From an uncultured Tropicimonas sp. (GTDB lineage: Bacteria > Pseudomonadota > Alphaproteobacteria > Rhodobacterales > Rhodobacteraceae), in the NCBI GenBank assembly GCA_947495685.1, contig CANLZY010000004.1:62001-126000 (forward strand): DNA of 64,000 nucleotides, in the 5' to 3' direction. Made by a program: the position numbers and the translations under genes. The notes under the pieces are model-generated. The model was not told the DNA's origin, ran no database searches, and saw nothing but the letters and a program-made list of their open reading frames with translations. Each line of letters opens with the position of its first letter. Position 1 is the stretch's first letter. Below, in pieces: positions 33,845-44,280 of the stretch.

Positions 33845-34600
33845 CTATCCGGCCCACATCAACCGCAACGCCAGGACAAGAGACACACCAATCAAGAGGG
33901 GCTTGATCAGCCGTGCGCCCGCTTTCATCGCCAGCGAGGCACCGAGGCGTGCGCCGCCGATCTGTGCGACAGCCATGACCAGGCCGGTCATCCACCAGAT
34001 ATCCCCCAGCACCGCAAACAGCAAAAGTGCGCCCAGATTGGAGGCGAGGTTCAGCAGTTTCGTATGCGCCGTCGCCTTCAGGATGCCCTGTCCGGCCAGA
34101 AAGACGAACGCCAGCATGAAGAAGCTGCCGGTTCCGGGGCCAAGAAGACCGTCGTAAAAGGCGATCAATGGCACGGCCGTCACCATGAAGGTGGTGGCGG
34201 CCATGCGCGGTGTCCGGTCCAGGTCGCTGAGCCCCGGGCGTAGCGCAAAGAATCCGGCAATTGCGATCAGCAGCCACGGCAGGAAGCCGCGGACCCCGTC
34301 GGTGGGCAGTATGGTGATCAGGGCCGCCCCGCAGATCGAGGCGACAAAGGCGATCAACGCCGACCATCGCTGGCTCCACAGGTCGACGTGGCCGGCGCGC
34401 CCATAGGCAAGCGCGGCGGTCGCGGCGCCAAAGGTCCCCTGGAGCTTGTTGGTGCCAAGCGCCTGGACCGGGGTCGCGCCGGCCAGCAGCATCACCGGCA
34501 AGGCGATCAGCCCGCCGCCCCCGGCGATCGAATCGACAAACCCCGCCGCAAAGGCCGCTGCGACCAGCAGTGCCACCAGTTCTGGCGCGACTTCAAACAC
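33845..34600 (-). CDS. TSUP-family permease (TauE/SafE sulfite/sulfonate exporter)
   Basis: A 251-residue membrane protein with about eight hydrophobic helices. The N-terminal repeat has GFVDSIAGGGGLIALPVMLLAG and LGTNKLQGTFGA, and the second half repeats the pattern as YDGLLGPGTGSFF and ATAHTKLLNLASN. These are the TSUP duplicated motifs. The family moves small sulfur or organic anions; the substrate here is unknown. It starts with GTG 34600, overlapping the end of serB by 8 bases, so it is coupled to serB. Confidence 0.9.
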   Translation of the reverse strand: MFEVAPELVALLVAAAFAAGFVDSIAGGGGLIALPVMLLAGATPVQALGTNKLQGTFGAATAALAYGRAGHVDLWSQRWSALIAFVASICGAALITILPTDGVRGFLPWLLIAIAGFFALRPGLSDLDRTPRMAATTFMVTAVPLIAFYDGLLGPGTGSFFMLAFVFLAGQGILKATAHTKLLNLASNLGALLLFAVLGDIWWMTGLVMAVAQIGGARLGASLAMKAGARLIKPLLIGVSLVLALRLMWAG

Positions 34601-35471
34601 CCCGGAACTCGTCGTGCGAATACCCTTGGATATAGAGCAAGGCAGTCAGGTCGCCGTGGTTGATCCGGATGTCGCACTGCGCCGCCACGCTTGGCTTGGC
34701 GTGAAGCGCGACCCCTGCACCGGCGAGCTCCAGCATCCCGAGGTCATTCGCGCCGTCGCCCACGGCCAGAACGTCGGCCGCACTCAGACCCAATCGCGCC
34801 GTGATCTGCTTCAAGGCCGATACCTTGGCTTCCCGCCCCAGAATCGGGTCCGCCGCGATTCCTGTCAGCTTTCCATCCGTTGTCAGCAGCGTATTGGCAC
34901 GGTGTTCGTCAAACCCCAACCGGGCCGCAACCGAGGCCGTAAAGGCCGTGAACCCGCCCGACACCAGCGCCGCATAGCCGCCATCGGCCTTCATCGTCGC
35001 GATCAGTTCTTTCCCGCCCGGGGTCAGGGTGATCCGTTCGGCCAGCACCTTTTCGATCACCTCGACCGGCAGGCCTTTCAACAGCCCGACCCGCTCCCGC
35101 AGGGCGCCGTCGAACCCCAGTTCGCCATTCATCGCCCGCGCCGTGATGTCCTTCACCCGCGAGCCGACACCGGCTTCGTCGGCCAGTTCATCGATGCATT
35201 CCTGCTCGATCATCGTGCTGTCCATGTCCGCCAGCAGCATCTTCTTGCGGCGGCCATCAAGAGGCTGCACCACCAGGTCGATTCCGAGACCCTGCATGTC
35301 CTCCCACACCTGCCAGCGATTGGAGGGCAGGTGCTGCATCGCGAATTCGGCCGCGACATCCGGGGCCAGCCAATTTGCATCTCCGCCGCCCCAGGCGTTG
35401 CGCAGCGCCTCCACACCGGCGGCCTCCAGACAGGGCGTGGCGGGGTTGGTCAAAAGCGTCGTCACAAACAT
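34593..35471 (-). CDS. serB: Phosphoserine phosphatase
   Basis: A 292-residue HAD phosphatase. The nucleophile motif is LADMDSTMIEQE (near 80), motif II is ALVSGGFTAF, and motif IV is AVGDGANDLGML. The N-terminal about 75 residues resemble the degenerate ACT-like domain of SerB. It makes L-serine from phosphoserine, the last step of the pathway whose other two enzymes (serC, serA) lie divergently next door. The TSUP permease gene overlaps its end. Confidence 0.94.
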   Translation of the reverse strand: MFVTTLLTNPATPCLEAAGVEALRNAWGGGDANWLAPDVAAEFAMQHLPSNRWQVWEDMQGLGIDLVVQPLDGRRKKMLLADMDSTMIEQECIDELADEAGVGSRVKDITARAMNGELGFDGALRERVGLLKGLPVEVIEKVLAERITLTPGGKELIATMKADGGYAALVSGGFTAFTASVAARLGFDEHRANTLLTTDGKLTGIAADPILGREAKVSALKQITARLGLSAADVLAVGDGANDLGMLELAGAGVALHAKPSVAAQCDIRINHGDLTALLYIQGYSHDEFRGV

Positions 35472-35775
35472 GGGCCGGTCCGGGTCTGGTTGATGTCGGC
35501 TGCATTAAGCAGGATCCGTCGGCAATCGCCAGCCCCGGCGCCGGACGAAACGGCTCCCGGTTTCTTCCCGGATCAAATTCGCCTGACAGAGGCACGCAAC
35601 AGCCACAAATGTCGAGCGGCCGAGTTTCCGATAGTGGACACTCAAGCCGCAATTTCTCCGGACGCGGCGGGCATGGGCGGAATTTGCCTGTTGCCTAAGC
35701 TGGTCCGCCCGCTTTATGAGCGGAGGCGGGACACCCCTCCCCAACGAGGGGCAGATATCTGTAAGGATACCAGCA
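35472..35775 (+). promoter_or_regulatory. serB-serC intergenic region with structured serC leader (serC-motif-like)
   Basis: This 304-base gap separates divergent serB and serC. Near serC, GTCCGCC...GGCGGGAC with inner CCGCT/AGCGG makes one stem-loop, and CCCCTC/GAGGGG around CCCAAC makes a second, ending about 20 bases before the ribosome site AAGGA. Two hairpins directly before serC recall the serC RNA motif described for alphaproteobacteria. I could not check its consensus. The left part of the region holds nothing recognised. Confidence 0.5.
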
Positions 35776-36930
35776 ATGGCTATTCAAGCTCCGGCCACGC
35801 GGCCGATGAACCCGCGTTTTTCCTCCGGCCCCTGTGCCAAACCTCCCTCATTCACACTCGATGCACTCAAGGACGCCGCGCTTGGTCGCTCGCACCGTGC
35901 CGCCATTGGCAAGACCAAGCTGAAGGACGCCATCGAGACGACCCGCGACGTGCTCGGCATCCCCGCCGACTACCGTATCGGCATCGTGCCCGCCTCCGAC
36001 ACTGGCGCCATGGAAATGGCCATGTGGTCGCTTCTGGGCGAGCGCCCGGTCGAGATGCTGGCCTGGGAAAGCTTCGGCGCCGGCTGGGTGACGGATGTCG
36101 TCAAGCAGCTCAAACTTGATGCCGAGGTCAAGATCGCCGGCTACGGCGAGATCGTCGATTTCGCCACCGTCGACTTCGACCGTGATGTCGTTTTCACCTG
36201 GAACGGGACGACTTCGGGCGTGCGGCTGCCAAGTGGCGACGCGATCCCGGCCGACCGCGCCGGCCTCACAATCTGCGATGCGACCTCTGCCGCCTTTGCG
36301 GTGGACCTGCCGTGGGACAAGCTCGATGTCACCACCTTTTCCTGGCAGAAAGTGCTGGGTGGCGAGGCAGCCCACGGGATGCTGATCCTCAGCCCCCGCG
36401 CCGTAGAACGGCTGGAAAGCTATACCCCCGCCTGGCCGCTGCCCAAGATCTTTCGCATGACCAAGGGCGGCAAGCTGATCGAAGGCATCTTCCGCGGCGA
36501 GACGATCAACACGCCGTCGATGCTGGCGGTCGAGGATTACCTGTTTGCGCTTGACTGGGCCAAGTCGGTTGGCGGTTTGCCGGGTATGATCGCCCGGGCC
36601 GACGCCAACACCGCTGTCATCGGGCACCTCGTGGCTGAAAACGATTGGATCGACTTCCTTGCCGCCGACCCGGCGATCCGGTCGAACACCTCCGTTTGCC
36701 TGAAGTTCACCGACGACCGCATCGTGGATGGCGCTTCCTTTGCAAAGGCGATCGCCAAGCGGCTGGAGGCCGAGGGCGTTGCGCTCGATATCGGTGCCTA
36801 TCGCGACGCGCCTGCGGGTTTGCGCATCTGGTGCGGTGCGACGGTCGAAACCTCGGACCTCGAGGCGCTGGCGCCCTGGTTGGTCTGGGCGTTCGAAACC
36901 GAGATTGCTGCCCAACTGGCAACTGCCTGA
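35776..36930 (+). CDS. serC: Phosphoserine aminotransferase
   Basis: A 384-residue class V PLP enzyme from ATG 35776 (AAGGA upstream). It converts 3-phosphohydroxypyruvate plus glutamate to phosphoserine. It opens with the family N-terminus [12 protein letters not shown], and the Schiff-base Lys lies in [17 protein letters not shown]. This is the longer alphaproteobacterial SerC type of about 380-390 residues. serA follows after 82 bases on the same strand. Confidence 0.95.
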   Translation: MAIQAPATRPMNPRFSSGPCAKPPSFTLDALKDAALGRSHRAAIGKTKLKDAIETTRDVLGIPADYRIGIVPASDTGAMEMAMWSLLGERPVEMLAWESFGAGWVTDVVKQLKLDAEVKIAGYGEIVDFATVDFDRDVVFTWNGTTSGVRLPSGDAIPADRAGLTICDATSAAFAVDLPWDKLDVTTFSWQKVLGGEAAHGMLILSPRAVERLESYTPAWPLPKIFRMTKGGKLIEGIFRGETINTPSMLAVEDYLFALDWAKSVGGLPGMIARADANTAVIGHLVAENDWIDFLAADPAIRSNTSVCLKFTDDRIVDGASFAKAIAKRLEAEGVALDIGAYRDAPAGLRIWCGATVETSDLEALAPWLVWAFETEIAAQLATA

Positions 36931-37012
36931 TCCCCTTGGCAGACCCGGTTGGCGCCGGGTTTGTGCCCCCACAGATCCCGTATCTCAGCATATTCAGCCA
37001 AAGGAGCTTCCA

Positions 37013-38608
37013 ATGGCCCCCAAAGTACTCGTTTCCGACAAGCTCAGCGAAACCGCCGTCCAGATCTTCCGTGACAATGGCATCGAGGTGGATTTCGAAC
37101 CCGCCCTCGGCAAGGACAAGGAAAAGCTGGCCGAAGTCATCGGCAAATACGATGGCCTTGCTATCCGGTCTGCCACAAAGGCCACGGAAAAGCTGATCCA
37201 GAAGGCAACCAACCTGAAGGTTATCGGCCGGGCCGGCATCGGCGTCGACAATGTCGACATCAAGGCCGCTTCCAAGAAGGGCATCATCGTGATGAACACG
37301 CCCTATGGCAACATGATCACGACGGCGGAACATGCCATCGCGATGATGTTCGCCGTGGCGCGCCAGATCCCCGAAGCCAGCGCCTCGACCCACGCTGGCA
37401 AGTGGGAGAAGTCCAAGTTCATGGGGGTCGAACTGACCAGCAAGACGCTGGGCGTGATCGGTGCCGGCAACATCGGCGGCATCGTCTGCGACCGCGCGGT
37501 CGGGCTGAAGATGAAGGTCATTGCCTACGATCCCTTCCTGTCCGATGAACGGGCGGCCAAGCTCAACGTGACCAAGGTGGAACTGGACGAGCTTCTGAAA
37601 CGGTCCGATTTCATCACCCTGCACGTTCCCTTTACCGAGAAGACCGCGAACATCCTGTCCCGCGAGAACCTCGCCAAGACCAAGAAGGGCGTGCGCATCA
37701 TCAACTGTGCCCGCGGCGGTCTGGTGGACGAACAGGCCGTGGCCGATCTGCTGAAATCGGGTCACATAGCCGGCGCTGCCTTCGACGTTTTCGCCAAGGA
37801 ACCGGCCACCGAAAACCCTTTGTTCGGCCTGCCCAACGTTGTCTGCACGCCACACCTTGGCGCCTCGACCACGGAAGCACAGGAAAACGTGGCCCTGCAG
37901 GTGGCGGAACAGATGTCCGCCTATCTGAACACGGGTGCAGTGGAAAACGCGCTCAACATGCCGTCGGTGACCGCCGAGGAGGCCAAGGTGATGGGCCCGT
38001 GGCTGAAGCTGGTGGAACACCTGGGGGCCTTCATCGCCCAGATGACCGCCGAACCGATCAAGGCAATCAACATCCTGTACGATGGCACGGTCGCCAACAT
38101 GAACCTCGATGCGCTGGGCTGTTCGGCAATCGCGGGGGTCATGAAAGCCTCCAATCCGGATGTGAACCTGGTGTCGGCACCGGTCCAGGCTGCCGAGCGC
38201 GGGATCAAGATTTCGCGGACGACACAGGCGAAATCCGGTGTGTTTGATGCCTATATCAAGCTGACCGTGGTCACCGAAGACCGCGAACGTTCCATCGCCG
38301 GGACAGTGTTCACCGACGGCAAGCCGCGGTTCATCCAGATCAAGGGCATCAATATCGACGCCGAGATCGGCGAGCACATGCTCTATACCACCAACGAGGA
38401 CGTGCCGGGGATCATCGGGACGCTGGGCCAGACCCTGGGCACGAACGGCGTGAACATCGCCAACTTCACGCTGGGCCGGAGCGAACCAGGAAAGGATGCA
38501 ATCGCGTTGCTGTATGTCGATGCGCCGGTCGACCCGGCCGTCATCGCCAAGCTGAAGGCAACGGGACTCTTCCGCACTGTCAGCCCGCTGGAGTTCAACG
38601 TCGGCTGA
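37013..38608 (+). CDS. serA: D-3-phosphoglycerate dehydrogenase
   Basis: A 531-residue protein from ATG 37013, with AAGGAG upstream. The catalytic and NAD domains show VIGAGNIGGIV (dinucleotide loop), NCARGGLVDE (catalytic Arg region), the Glu in FDVFAKEP and CTPHLGAST (catalytic His). The C-terminal part, about 320-531, adds the intervening ASB-type domain and a final ACT domain (DVPGIIGTLGQTLG), so this is the long type. It catalyses the first step of serine synthesis and may be feedback-controlled by serine. An intrinsic terminator follows. Confidence 0.96.
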   Translation: MAPKVLVSDKLSETAVQIFRDNGIEVDFEPALGKDKEKLAEVIGKYDGLAIRSATKATEKLIQKATNLKVIGRAGIGVDNVDIKAASKKGIIVMNTPYGNMITTAEHAIAMMFAVARQIPEASASTHAGKWEKSKFMGVELTSKTLGVIGAGNIGGIVCDRAVGLKMKVIAYDPFLSDERAAKLNVTKVELDELLKRSDFITLHVPFTEKTANILSRENLAKTKKGVRIINCARGGLVDEQAVADLLKSGHIAGAAFDVFAKEPATENPLFGLPNVVCTPHLGASTTEAQENVALQVAEQMSAYLNTGAVENALNMPSVTAEEAKVMGPWLKLVEHLGAFIAQMTAEPIKAINILYDGTVANMNLDALGCSAIAGVMKASNPDVNLVSAPVQAAERGIKISRTTQAKSGVFDAYIKLTVVTEDRERSIAGTVFTDGKPRFIQIKGINIDAEIGEHMLYTTNEDVPGIIGTLGQTLGTNGVNIANFTLGRSEPGKDAIALLYVDAPVDPAVIAKLKATGLFRTVSPLEFNVG

Positions 38609-38629
38609 AGAGGCGCCTGAACGATCCCG

Positions 38630-38656
38630 AAAGGCCCGCCATTGCGCGGGCCTTTT
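38630..38656 (+). terminator. Rho-independent terminator of serC-serA
   Basis: AAAGGCCCGC and GCGGGCCTTT form a perfect 10-bp stem around CATTGC, with a T following. It lies 21 bases after the serA stop. This is a clear intrinsic terminator. Confidence 0.85.
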
Positions 38657-38721
38657 GCATTGCGCTTGTCCGGGGTTTGCCATCCTGATCAATTGCAGGT
38701 GCCGCAAGGAAGGAAAGCGCA

Positions 38722-39285
38722 ATGATCGCAGGACATGTCTTTATCGCAACGAGCCTGGACGGGTTCATCGCGCGCGCCGACAACTCTCTCGACTGGCTGA
38801 TGAAACAGGATTCCGGGTCCGGTGGCGATTTCGAGACATTCATGGACAGTGTCGACGGCCTTGTCATGGGCGCCGGAACCTTTCGGACAGTTCTCGGTTT
38901 CGGGGAATGGGTCTACAGGAAGCCGGTTGTCGTGTTGAGTCGGAGCATGACCACGAACGACATACCGGGCGACCTGAAAGAAAAGGTGCGTCTGAGCACC
39001 GCTGCTCCACAGGAAGTGATGGCCGAGCTGGAAGCCGAAGGCTGGCGCAACGTCTATGTCGATGGCGGGAGGGTGATCCAGTCGTTCCTGAGGGAGGGGT
39101 TGATCGAGACGCTCACGGTGACCCTCGCTCCGGTACTGATTGGAGACGGAATCCCGCTTTTTGCCTCGCTGCCGGCCGATATCGACCTGGATCTGGTCAG
39201 CGCGGAGCGTTTGGGTGCGAATATGCTGAAAACGCAGTATCGAGTTCGAACACAGTTTGCGCGCCCCGACGACCGAGCGAAGTAG
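38722..39285 (+). CDS. RibD C-terminal / dihydrofolate-reductase-fold family protein
   Basis: A 187-residue protein with the DHFR-like fold of the RibD C-terminal family. Marks are FIATSLDGFIARADNSLDWL, VDGLVMGAGTFRTVL, and YVDGGRVIQSFLREGLIETLTV, the NADPH-binding GG segment. Family members of this size are stand-alone reductases with unknown substrates. GGAAGGAAA precedes ATG 38722. Single gene between the serA terminator and the convergent hmgA. Confidence 0.85.
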   Translation: MIAGHVFIATSLDGFIARADNSLDWLMKQDSGSGGDFETFMDSVDGLVMGAGTFRTVLGFGEWVYRKPVVVLSRSMTTNDIPGDLKEKVRLSTAAPQEVMAELEAEGWRNVYVDGGRVIQSFLREGLIETLTVTLAPVLIGDGIPLFASLPADIDLDLVSAERLGANMLKTQYRVRTQFARPDDRAK

Positions 39286-39386
39286 TGTCCTCGGAAGGCC
39301 ACCTTTCGGACCTTGCGGTTTTTCTGCTGGCCTGCTTCGCGGGTCCGTCCGATCGCTTGGGTCGTACCTTCGGCGAGGGTATCTTC

Positions 39387-39464
39387 AGAAAGGAAGAAGT
39401 GAGTAGCGCGCTCGATTCTTCTTTCTTTCCGAAGTATCTTGGAAGTTTGGGGCAAAGTCCCCAA
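39387..39464. terminator. Hairpins between convergent reductase-like gene and hmgA
   Basis: Two inverted repeats lie in this 205-base gap. The first pairs AGAAAGGAAGAA (39387) with a TTCTTCTTTCT run, one mismatch. The second is TTGGGG/CCCCAA around CAAAGT (39447-39464). Both suit terminators for the convergent transcripts. No gene is seen in the gap. Confidence 0.45.
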
Positions 39465-39490
39465 TGGGCGTTATCGGCTCGAAATGGCCC

Positions 39491-40852
39491 TCATTTCTTG
39501 CCCGGAGTTCCGTCGAACTTCTTGTCGATGCTGTCCCAGCAGTCGATATAATCGTCCTGCAATGGCGCTTCCTTTCCGGCGAAGGTCGTCAGGTGCTGCG
39601 GGAATCTGGTCTCGAACATGAAGGACATCGTGTTGTCCAGCTTCTCAGGTTTCAGATCGGCGTTTGAGGCCGCTTCGAAGGCCGTCTTGTCCGGTCCGTG
39701 CGGGATCATCATGTTGTGGAGCGACATGCCGCCCGGCACGAACCCTTGTGGTTTGGCGTCGTACTGGCCGTAGATGTTGCCCATCAGTTCGGACATGATG
39801 TTCTTGTGATACCAGGGCGGGCGGAAGGTGTCTTCCATGGTCATCCAACGTTCGCGGAACAGCACGAAGTCGATATTTGCGGTTCCGGGCACGCCCGAGG
39901 CCGCCGTCAGCACGGTGAAGATCGACGGGTCCGGATGGTCGAACAGGATCGCGCCCACCGGGCAATAGGTGCGCAGGTCGTATTTCACCGGTGCATAATT
40001 GCCATGCCAGGCCACGACGTCGAGCGGCGAGTGCCCGATTTCACAGAGGTGGAACTGGCCGCACCACTTGATGGTCACGGTCGAGGCCGCGTCACGGTCC
40101 TCGAAGGCGGCGACGGGGGATTTGAAATCGCGCCGATTCGCCATGCAATTGGCGCCGATCGGACCACGCCCCGGAAGCTCGAATTTCTGGCCGTAGTTCT
40201 CGCAGACAAAGCCGCGCGCCGGCCCGTCGAGCACTTCCACCCGGTACAGCAACCCGCGCGGGATGATGGCGATCTCTTTCGGCTCCAGGTCGATTATGCC
40301 GAGCTCAGTGGCAAAGCGCAGGCGGCCTTCCTGCGGGACGATCAGCAGCTCGGAATCGGCCGAGAAAAAGTAATCGTCCGTCATCGACTCGGTCACCAGG
40401 TAGATGTGACTGGCCATGCCGACCTGGGTGTTCACGTCACCGGCGGTGGTCATCGTGCGCATGCCGGTGATCCAGGTCAGGGGGGTATCGGTGTGGGGGA
40501 CCGGATCCCAGCGGTATTGGCCCAGGCTGAGAACGTCTTCGATGACATTGGGCGCCGATTTCCAGTACGGCACGTCGATCCTTTCGTAGCGGCTGGAGTG
40601 CTTGACCGACGGGCGAATGCGATAGCACCAGGTGCGTTCGTTCTGGTGACTGGGCGCGGTAAAAGCGGTGCCGGTCAGTTGCTCTCCGTACAGGCCATAG
40701 TTGCATTTCTGCGGGGAGTTCATGCCCTGGGGCAGCGCGCCCGGAAGGGCCTCGGTTTCGAAATCATTGCCGAAACCGGGCATGTAGCCTTCGTGTGGGC
40801 CGGCGATGGAAGCGGCACGGATCATGCCTTGCGGAAGGTCGTGTCGGGTCAT
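39491..40852 (-). CDS. hmgA: Homogentisate 1,2-dioxygenase
   Basis: A 453-residue cupin-type non-heme iron dioxygenase of tyrosine/phenylalanine breakdown, opening homogentisate to maleylacetoacetate. [20 protein letters not shown] is the family N-terminus. The iron-site region includes [14 protein letters not shown] (His/Glu) and the C-terminal [12 protein letters not shown] (His). AGGAGG lies just before ATG 40852; the long upstream extension in the same frame is not family-like. It stands alone here, since maleylacetoacetate isomerase and fumarylacetoacetase genes are not adjacent in the window. Confidence 0.95.
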   Translation of the reverse strand: MTRHDLPQGMIRAASIAGPHEGYMPGFGNDFETEALPGALPQGMNSPQKCNYGLYGEQLTGTAFTAPSHQNERTWCYRIRPSVKHSSRYERIDVPYWKSAPNVIEDVLSLGQYRWDPVPHTDTPLTWITGMRTMTTAGDVNTQVGMASHIYLVTESMTDDYFFSADSELLIVPQEGRLRFATELGIIDLEPKEIAIIPRGLLYRVEVLDGPARGFVCENYGQKFELPGRGPIGANCMANRRDFKSPVAAFEDRDAASTVTIKWCGQFHLCEIGHSPLDVVAWHGNYAPVKYDLRTYCPVGAILFDHPDPSIFTVLTAASGVPGTANIDFVLFRERWMTMEDTFRPPWYHKNIMSELMGNIYGQYDAKPQGFVPGGMSLHNMMIPHGPDKTAFEAASNADLKPEKLDNTMSFMFETRFPQHLTTFAGKEAPLQDDYIDCWDSIDKKFDGTPGKK

Positions 40853-41063
40853 CTGGTCATCCTCCTGTGGCGCCGAACTCGCATCTCGCGCCTCGGTTTC
40901 GAATATCGTTGCGACTGCAACGAAGTCAACCCCCGCCCAGCCGAGGCAACGATGGTGGCTTTTCGCCCATGCGGCAGGGCGTCGCGGATTTTCATGGTGC
41001 CAGGCAGGGCGGGCGGGTAGGGTCCGCGGAACCACAAACAACAGACAGCAACAGGACCCACCC

Positions 41064-41903
41064 ATGCGAACCCTTTTTCTGCTTCTCACCGTCGCACTTG
41101 GGCTGGCCACGCCCAGCTTCGCCCAGACCATTGATCGCATTCGCGAAACCGGCGAACTGAAACTCGGCTACCGGCAAGACGCGGCCCCTCTTTCAAGCGA
41201 GAATGCAGAGGGCAACGCGACGGGGTATTCGCCGCTTGTGTGTGTGGGTGTCGCAAAGGCCGTGGCCAAGCAATTGGGCATGGACGACCTCGCGGTCAGC
41301 TTCCACCCCGTCACGACCGAGGACAGGTTCGAGAAAATCTCCAACGGCGAGATCGACCTGCTCTGTGGTGCGGCCACGATCACGCTTGAGCGGCGCAAGA
41401 TTGTCGATTTTTCGGTGCCAACCTATGTCGATGGCAGCGTTGTGCTGCTGCCGCGCGATGCCAGTTCATCGTTCAAGGCGCTGGACGGCAAGCGCATCGG
41501 TGTGCGCAGCGGCACCACGACGTCGACCATGCTGGACAACACGATCGAAGAGATCGGCATTTCGGCCGAACAGGTGCCGTTCGAGAGCCATGACGTAGGC
41601 GTAGAGGCGCTCAGGAAGGGCGAGATCGACGCCTATTTCGGTGACCAATCCATCCTCGTCTATCAGTTCCTGACCAAGAAACTGGAAGGCGAGCTTCAGA
41701 TCACCAACAAGCTGCTGACGATCGAACCGCAAGGGCTTGCCATGGCGCGTGGCGATTCCAACTTCCGCCTGTTGGTCGATGCCATCCTCTCGAACATGTA
41801 CAGAACCGGGGCGATGCAGCGTGCCTACGAACAGACCTTGCCGGGCATTCAGCCAGGTCAGGCGATGAAGGCCATGCATGTGATCGCACCGATCCTGCCA
41901 TGA
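41064..41903 (+). CDS. Amino-acid ABC transporter solute-binding protein (family 3)
   Basis: A 279-residue periplasmic binding protein with signal peptide 1-20 ([16 protein letters not shown]). The type-II binding fold shows [19 protein letters not shown], the family-3 region [22 protein letters not shown] (solute-binding Arg/Asp) and [13 protein letters not shown]. No permease or ATPase gene is adjacent, so it is an orphan and must share a transporter. The ligand is probably a polar amino acid. It is divergent from hmgA and convergent with tdh. Confidence 0.88.
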   Translation: MRTLFLLLTVALGLATPSFAQTIDRIRETGELKLGYRQDAAPLSSENAEGNATGYSPLVCVGVAKAVAKQLGMDDLAVSFHPVTTEDRFEKISNGEIDLLCGAATITLERRKIVDFSVPTYVDGSVVLLPRDASSSFKALDGKRIGVRSGTTTSTMLDNTIEEIGISAEQVPFESHDVGVEALRKGEIDAYFGDQSILVYQFLTKKLEGELQITNKLLTIEPQGLAMARGDSNFRLLVDAILSNMYRTGAMQRAYEQTLPGIQPGQAMKAMHVIAPILP

Positions 41904-41923
41904 TCCGGGCCGCGCGGCGGGGA

Positions 41924-42961
41924 TCAGGTCCAGTCCAGGACGATCTTGCCTGAAGACCCGCCGCGCATGGTCTCGAAGCCGGTGCGAAAATCATCAACCG
42001 GCAGCCGGTGGGTGATGACATTGCGGACGTTAAGTCCGTTTTGCAGCATGGCGATCATCTTGTACCAGGTCTCGAAGATTTCGCGGCCATAGACCCCCTT
42101 GATGGTGATCGCCTTGAACACGATGCGCGACCAGTCGACCGGGGATTTGCCAGGCGGAATCCCGAGCAGCGCGATACGCCCGCCCATGGTCAGTGCCTCG
42201 ACCATCTGATCGAGCGCCGCCTGATTGCCGGACATTTCCAACCCGACGTCAAAGCCCTGTTTCATCCCGAGTTCGGCGATCACGTCCTGCAGGGATTCGG
42301 TGGCGACATTGACCGGGCGCAGGTCGGTGACCGTCTGCGCCAGAGCCAGTCGGTCCGGGTTGATGTCGGTGATCACCACGTGACGGGCACCGACGTGACG
42401 GGCGACGGCCGCGGCCATGATCCCGATCGGGCCAGCGCCGGTGATCAGCACGTCCTCGCCCACCAGATCGAAGCTGAGCGCCGTGTGCACGGCGTTGCCC
42501 AACGGGTCGAGGATGGCGCCGATCTCATCGTCGATCTCGTCGGGCAGGGGCACGACGTTGAAGGCCGGCAGGCAGAGGTATTCGGCAAAGGCACCCGGCT
42601 CGTTTACGCCGATGCCACGCGTCGCCGGATCAAGGTGGAATTTTCCGGCGCGGGACTGGCGGGATTGGTGGCCGATCAGGTGGCCCTCGCCCGAGCAGCG
42701 TTGACCGACGTGCAGGCCCTCGACCCGGCGCCCGATCTCGACGATCTCGCCAGCGAACTCGTGGCCGGTGACCAATGGCACCGGAACCGTTTTCTGCGCC
42801 CACTCGTCCCAGTTCCAGATATGGATGTCCGTGCCACAGATTCCGGTCTTGTTGATCCGGATCAACACATCGTCGGGGCCGATCTCGGGCACCGGCACCC
42901 GCTCCATCCAGAGGCCGATTTCGGGTTTGGCCTTCACCAGCGCCTTCATCTGGTTGCTCAT
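41924..42961 (-). CDS. tdh: L-threonine 3-dehydrogenase
   Basis: A 345-residue zinc-type alcohol dehydrogenase. The catalytic zinc ligands are C42 ([10 protein letters not shown]) and H67-E68 (TGHEFAGE). The NAD loop is [12 protein letters not shown]. Residues 90-112, where most Tdh enzymes bind structural zinc with four Cys, read [19 protein letters not shown], so all four Cys are absent. It oxidises threonine to 2-amino-3-ketobutyrate. The start overlaps the kbl stop (ATGA), the usual kbl-tdh pair. Confidence 0.94.
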   Translation of the reverse strand: MSNQMKALVKAKPEIGLWMERVPVPEIGPDDVLIRINKTGICGTDIHIWNWDEWAQKTVPVPLVTGHEFAGEIVEIGRRVEGLHVGQRCSGEGHLIGHQSRQSRAGKFHLDPATRGIGVNEPGAFAEYLCLPAFNVVPLPDEIDDEIGAILDPLGNAVHTALSFDLVGEDVLITGAGPIGIMAAAVARHVGARHVVITDINPDRLALAQTVTDLRPVNVATESLQDVIAELGMKQGFDVGLEMSGNQAALDQMVEALTMGGRIALLGIPPGKSPVDWSRIVFKAITIKGVYGREIFETWYKMIAMLQNGLNVRNVITHRLPVDDFRTGFETMRGGSSGKIVLDWT

Positions 42962-44151
42962 GACAGCACTCCTGTTTCGCGCCCGGCCGTGCCGAAGGCC
43001 TCCAGCGCGCGGTCAAGGTCATCGCGGGTCAGGGCGGCGTTCATCTGGGTGCGGATGCGGGCCTTGCCCTTCGGCACGACCGGGAAGAAGAACCCGGCGA
43101 CGTAAACGCCATGTTCGTACAGGCGGGCCGCCATGTCCTGGCTCAACCGGGCCTCGCCCAGCATGACCGGGATGATGGGGTGTTCGCCAGGCAACAGATC
43201 GAACCCCAGCGAGTGCAGGCCCGCGCGCCAGTAGGCCGCGTTGTCAAACAGGTGCGTGCGCAGGTCGTCGCCCGCCTCGACGAGTTTCAGCGCCTCCAGC
43301 CCTGCGGCGACCACCGAGGGCGGCAGGGAATTGGAGAACAGGTAGGGCCGCGCGCGCTGCCGCAGCAGGTCGACCACCGTCTGTGGTCCGGCGATATAGC
43401 CACCAATGGCCCCGCCAAGCGCCTTGCCCAGCGTGCCCGTCAGCACGTCGACCTTGTGGGCCACGCCGTGATGATGCGGCGTGCCACGCCCTTGTGGCCC
43501 GATGAAACCGGTTGCGTGGCAATCGTCGACCATGACAAGCGCCTCGTAGCGCTCGGCCAGGGCGGTGATATCGGGCAGGTTTGCCAGGTAGCCATCCATG
43601 CTGAACACGCCATCGGTGGCGATCATGATGTGCCGGGCGCCACCGGCCCGCGCGGCCTTCAGTTGAGCCTCAAGGTCGTCCATGTCGGAATTGGCATAGC
43701 GATAGCGGCGCGCCTTGCAGAGCCGTACCCCGTCGATGATGGAGGCATGGTTCAGTGCATCCGAGATGATCGCATCCTCCGGCCCCAGCAACGGTTCGAA
43801 CAGCCCGCCATTGGCGTCAAAACATGCCGCGAACAGGATCGCGTCGTCCTTGCCCAGAAACGCGGCCAATGCCTGCTCCAGATCGCGGTGCATCGGCTTG
43901 GTCCCACAGATGAAGCGGACCGAGGCCATCCCGAAACCGTCGCGTTCCAGCGAGTCCCGCGCGGCGGCGATCAAACGGGGATGATCGGCCAGACCGAGGT
44001 AATTGTTGGCGCAGAGGTTCAACATGTCGCGTCCGTCGACCCTGACGTGCCCCCCCTGGGGCGAGGCAATCGGGCGTTCGCGTTTCATCAACCCTTGCGC
44101 GTCGATGTCCGCGAGGGTGTCCGCAAGGTGCCGGGAAAAATCTGGGGTCAT
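42958..44151 (-). CDS. kbl: Glycine C-acetyltransferase (2-amino-3-ketobutyrate CoA ligase)
   Basis: A 397-residue alpha-oxoamine synthase from ATG 44151, with AGGAG five bases upstream. It splits 2-amino-3-ketobutyrate with CoA into glycine and acetyl-CoA. [35 protein letters not shown] and the PLP-Lys segment [14 protein letters not shown] are all present. Translation is coupled to tdh. A MarR-family gene begins 129 bases away on the other strand and is a good candidate regulator. Confidence 0.95.
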   Translation of the reverse strand: MTPDFSRHLADTLADIDAQGLMKRERPIASPQGGHVRVDGRDMLNLCANNYLGLADHPRLIAAARDSLERDGFGMASVRFICGTKPMHRDLEQALAAFLGKDDAILFAACFDANGGLFEPLLGPEDAIISDALNHASIIDGVRLCKARRYRYANSDMDDLEAQLKAARAGGARHIMIATDGVFSMDGYLANLPDITALAERYEALVMVDDCHATGFIGPQGRGTPHHHGVAHKVDVLTGTLGKALGGAIGGYIAGPQTVVDLLRQRARPYLFSNSLPPSVVAAGLEALKLVEAGDDLRTHLFDNAAYWRAGLHSLGFDLLPGEHPIIPVMLGEARLSQDMAARLYEHGVYVAGFFFPVVPKGKARIRTQMNAALTRDDLDRALEAFGTAGRETGVLS

Positions 44152-44280
44152 GGGGGCTCCTGTGTTGATCGGGCCATGATGCCGCGACCATACGCCGATG
44201 ATCGTCAGAAACCGACCCCGGTTGACGAAAACCCCGCATTGGCCCAGCAATGGCCCATCTGAAACGATCCTGGTGCCTTT

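Noticed and set aside
36707-38722. 671-codon open frame antisense to serA
   Set aside because: It mirrors serA codon bias; serA is complete with catalytic and ACT domains, so this is a shadow.
41064-41903. Full ABC importer operon around the solute-binding protein
   Set aside because: The neighbouring genes are hmgA and tdh; no permease or ATP-binding gene is adjacent, so only an orphan binding protein is supported.
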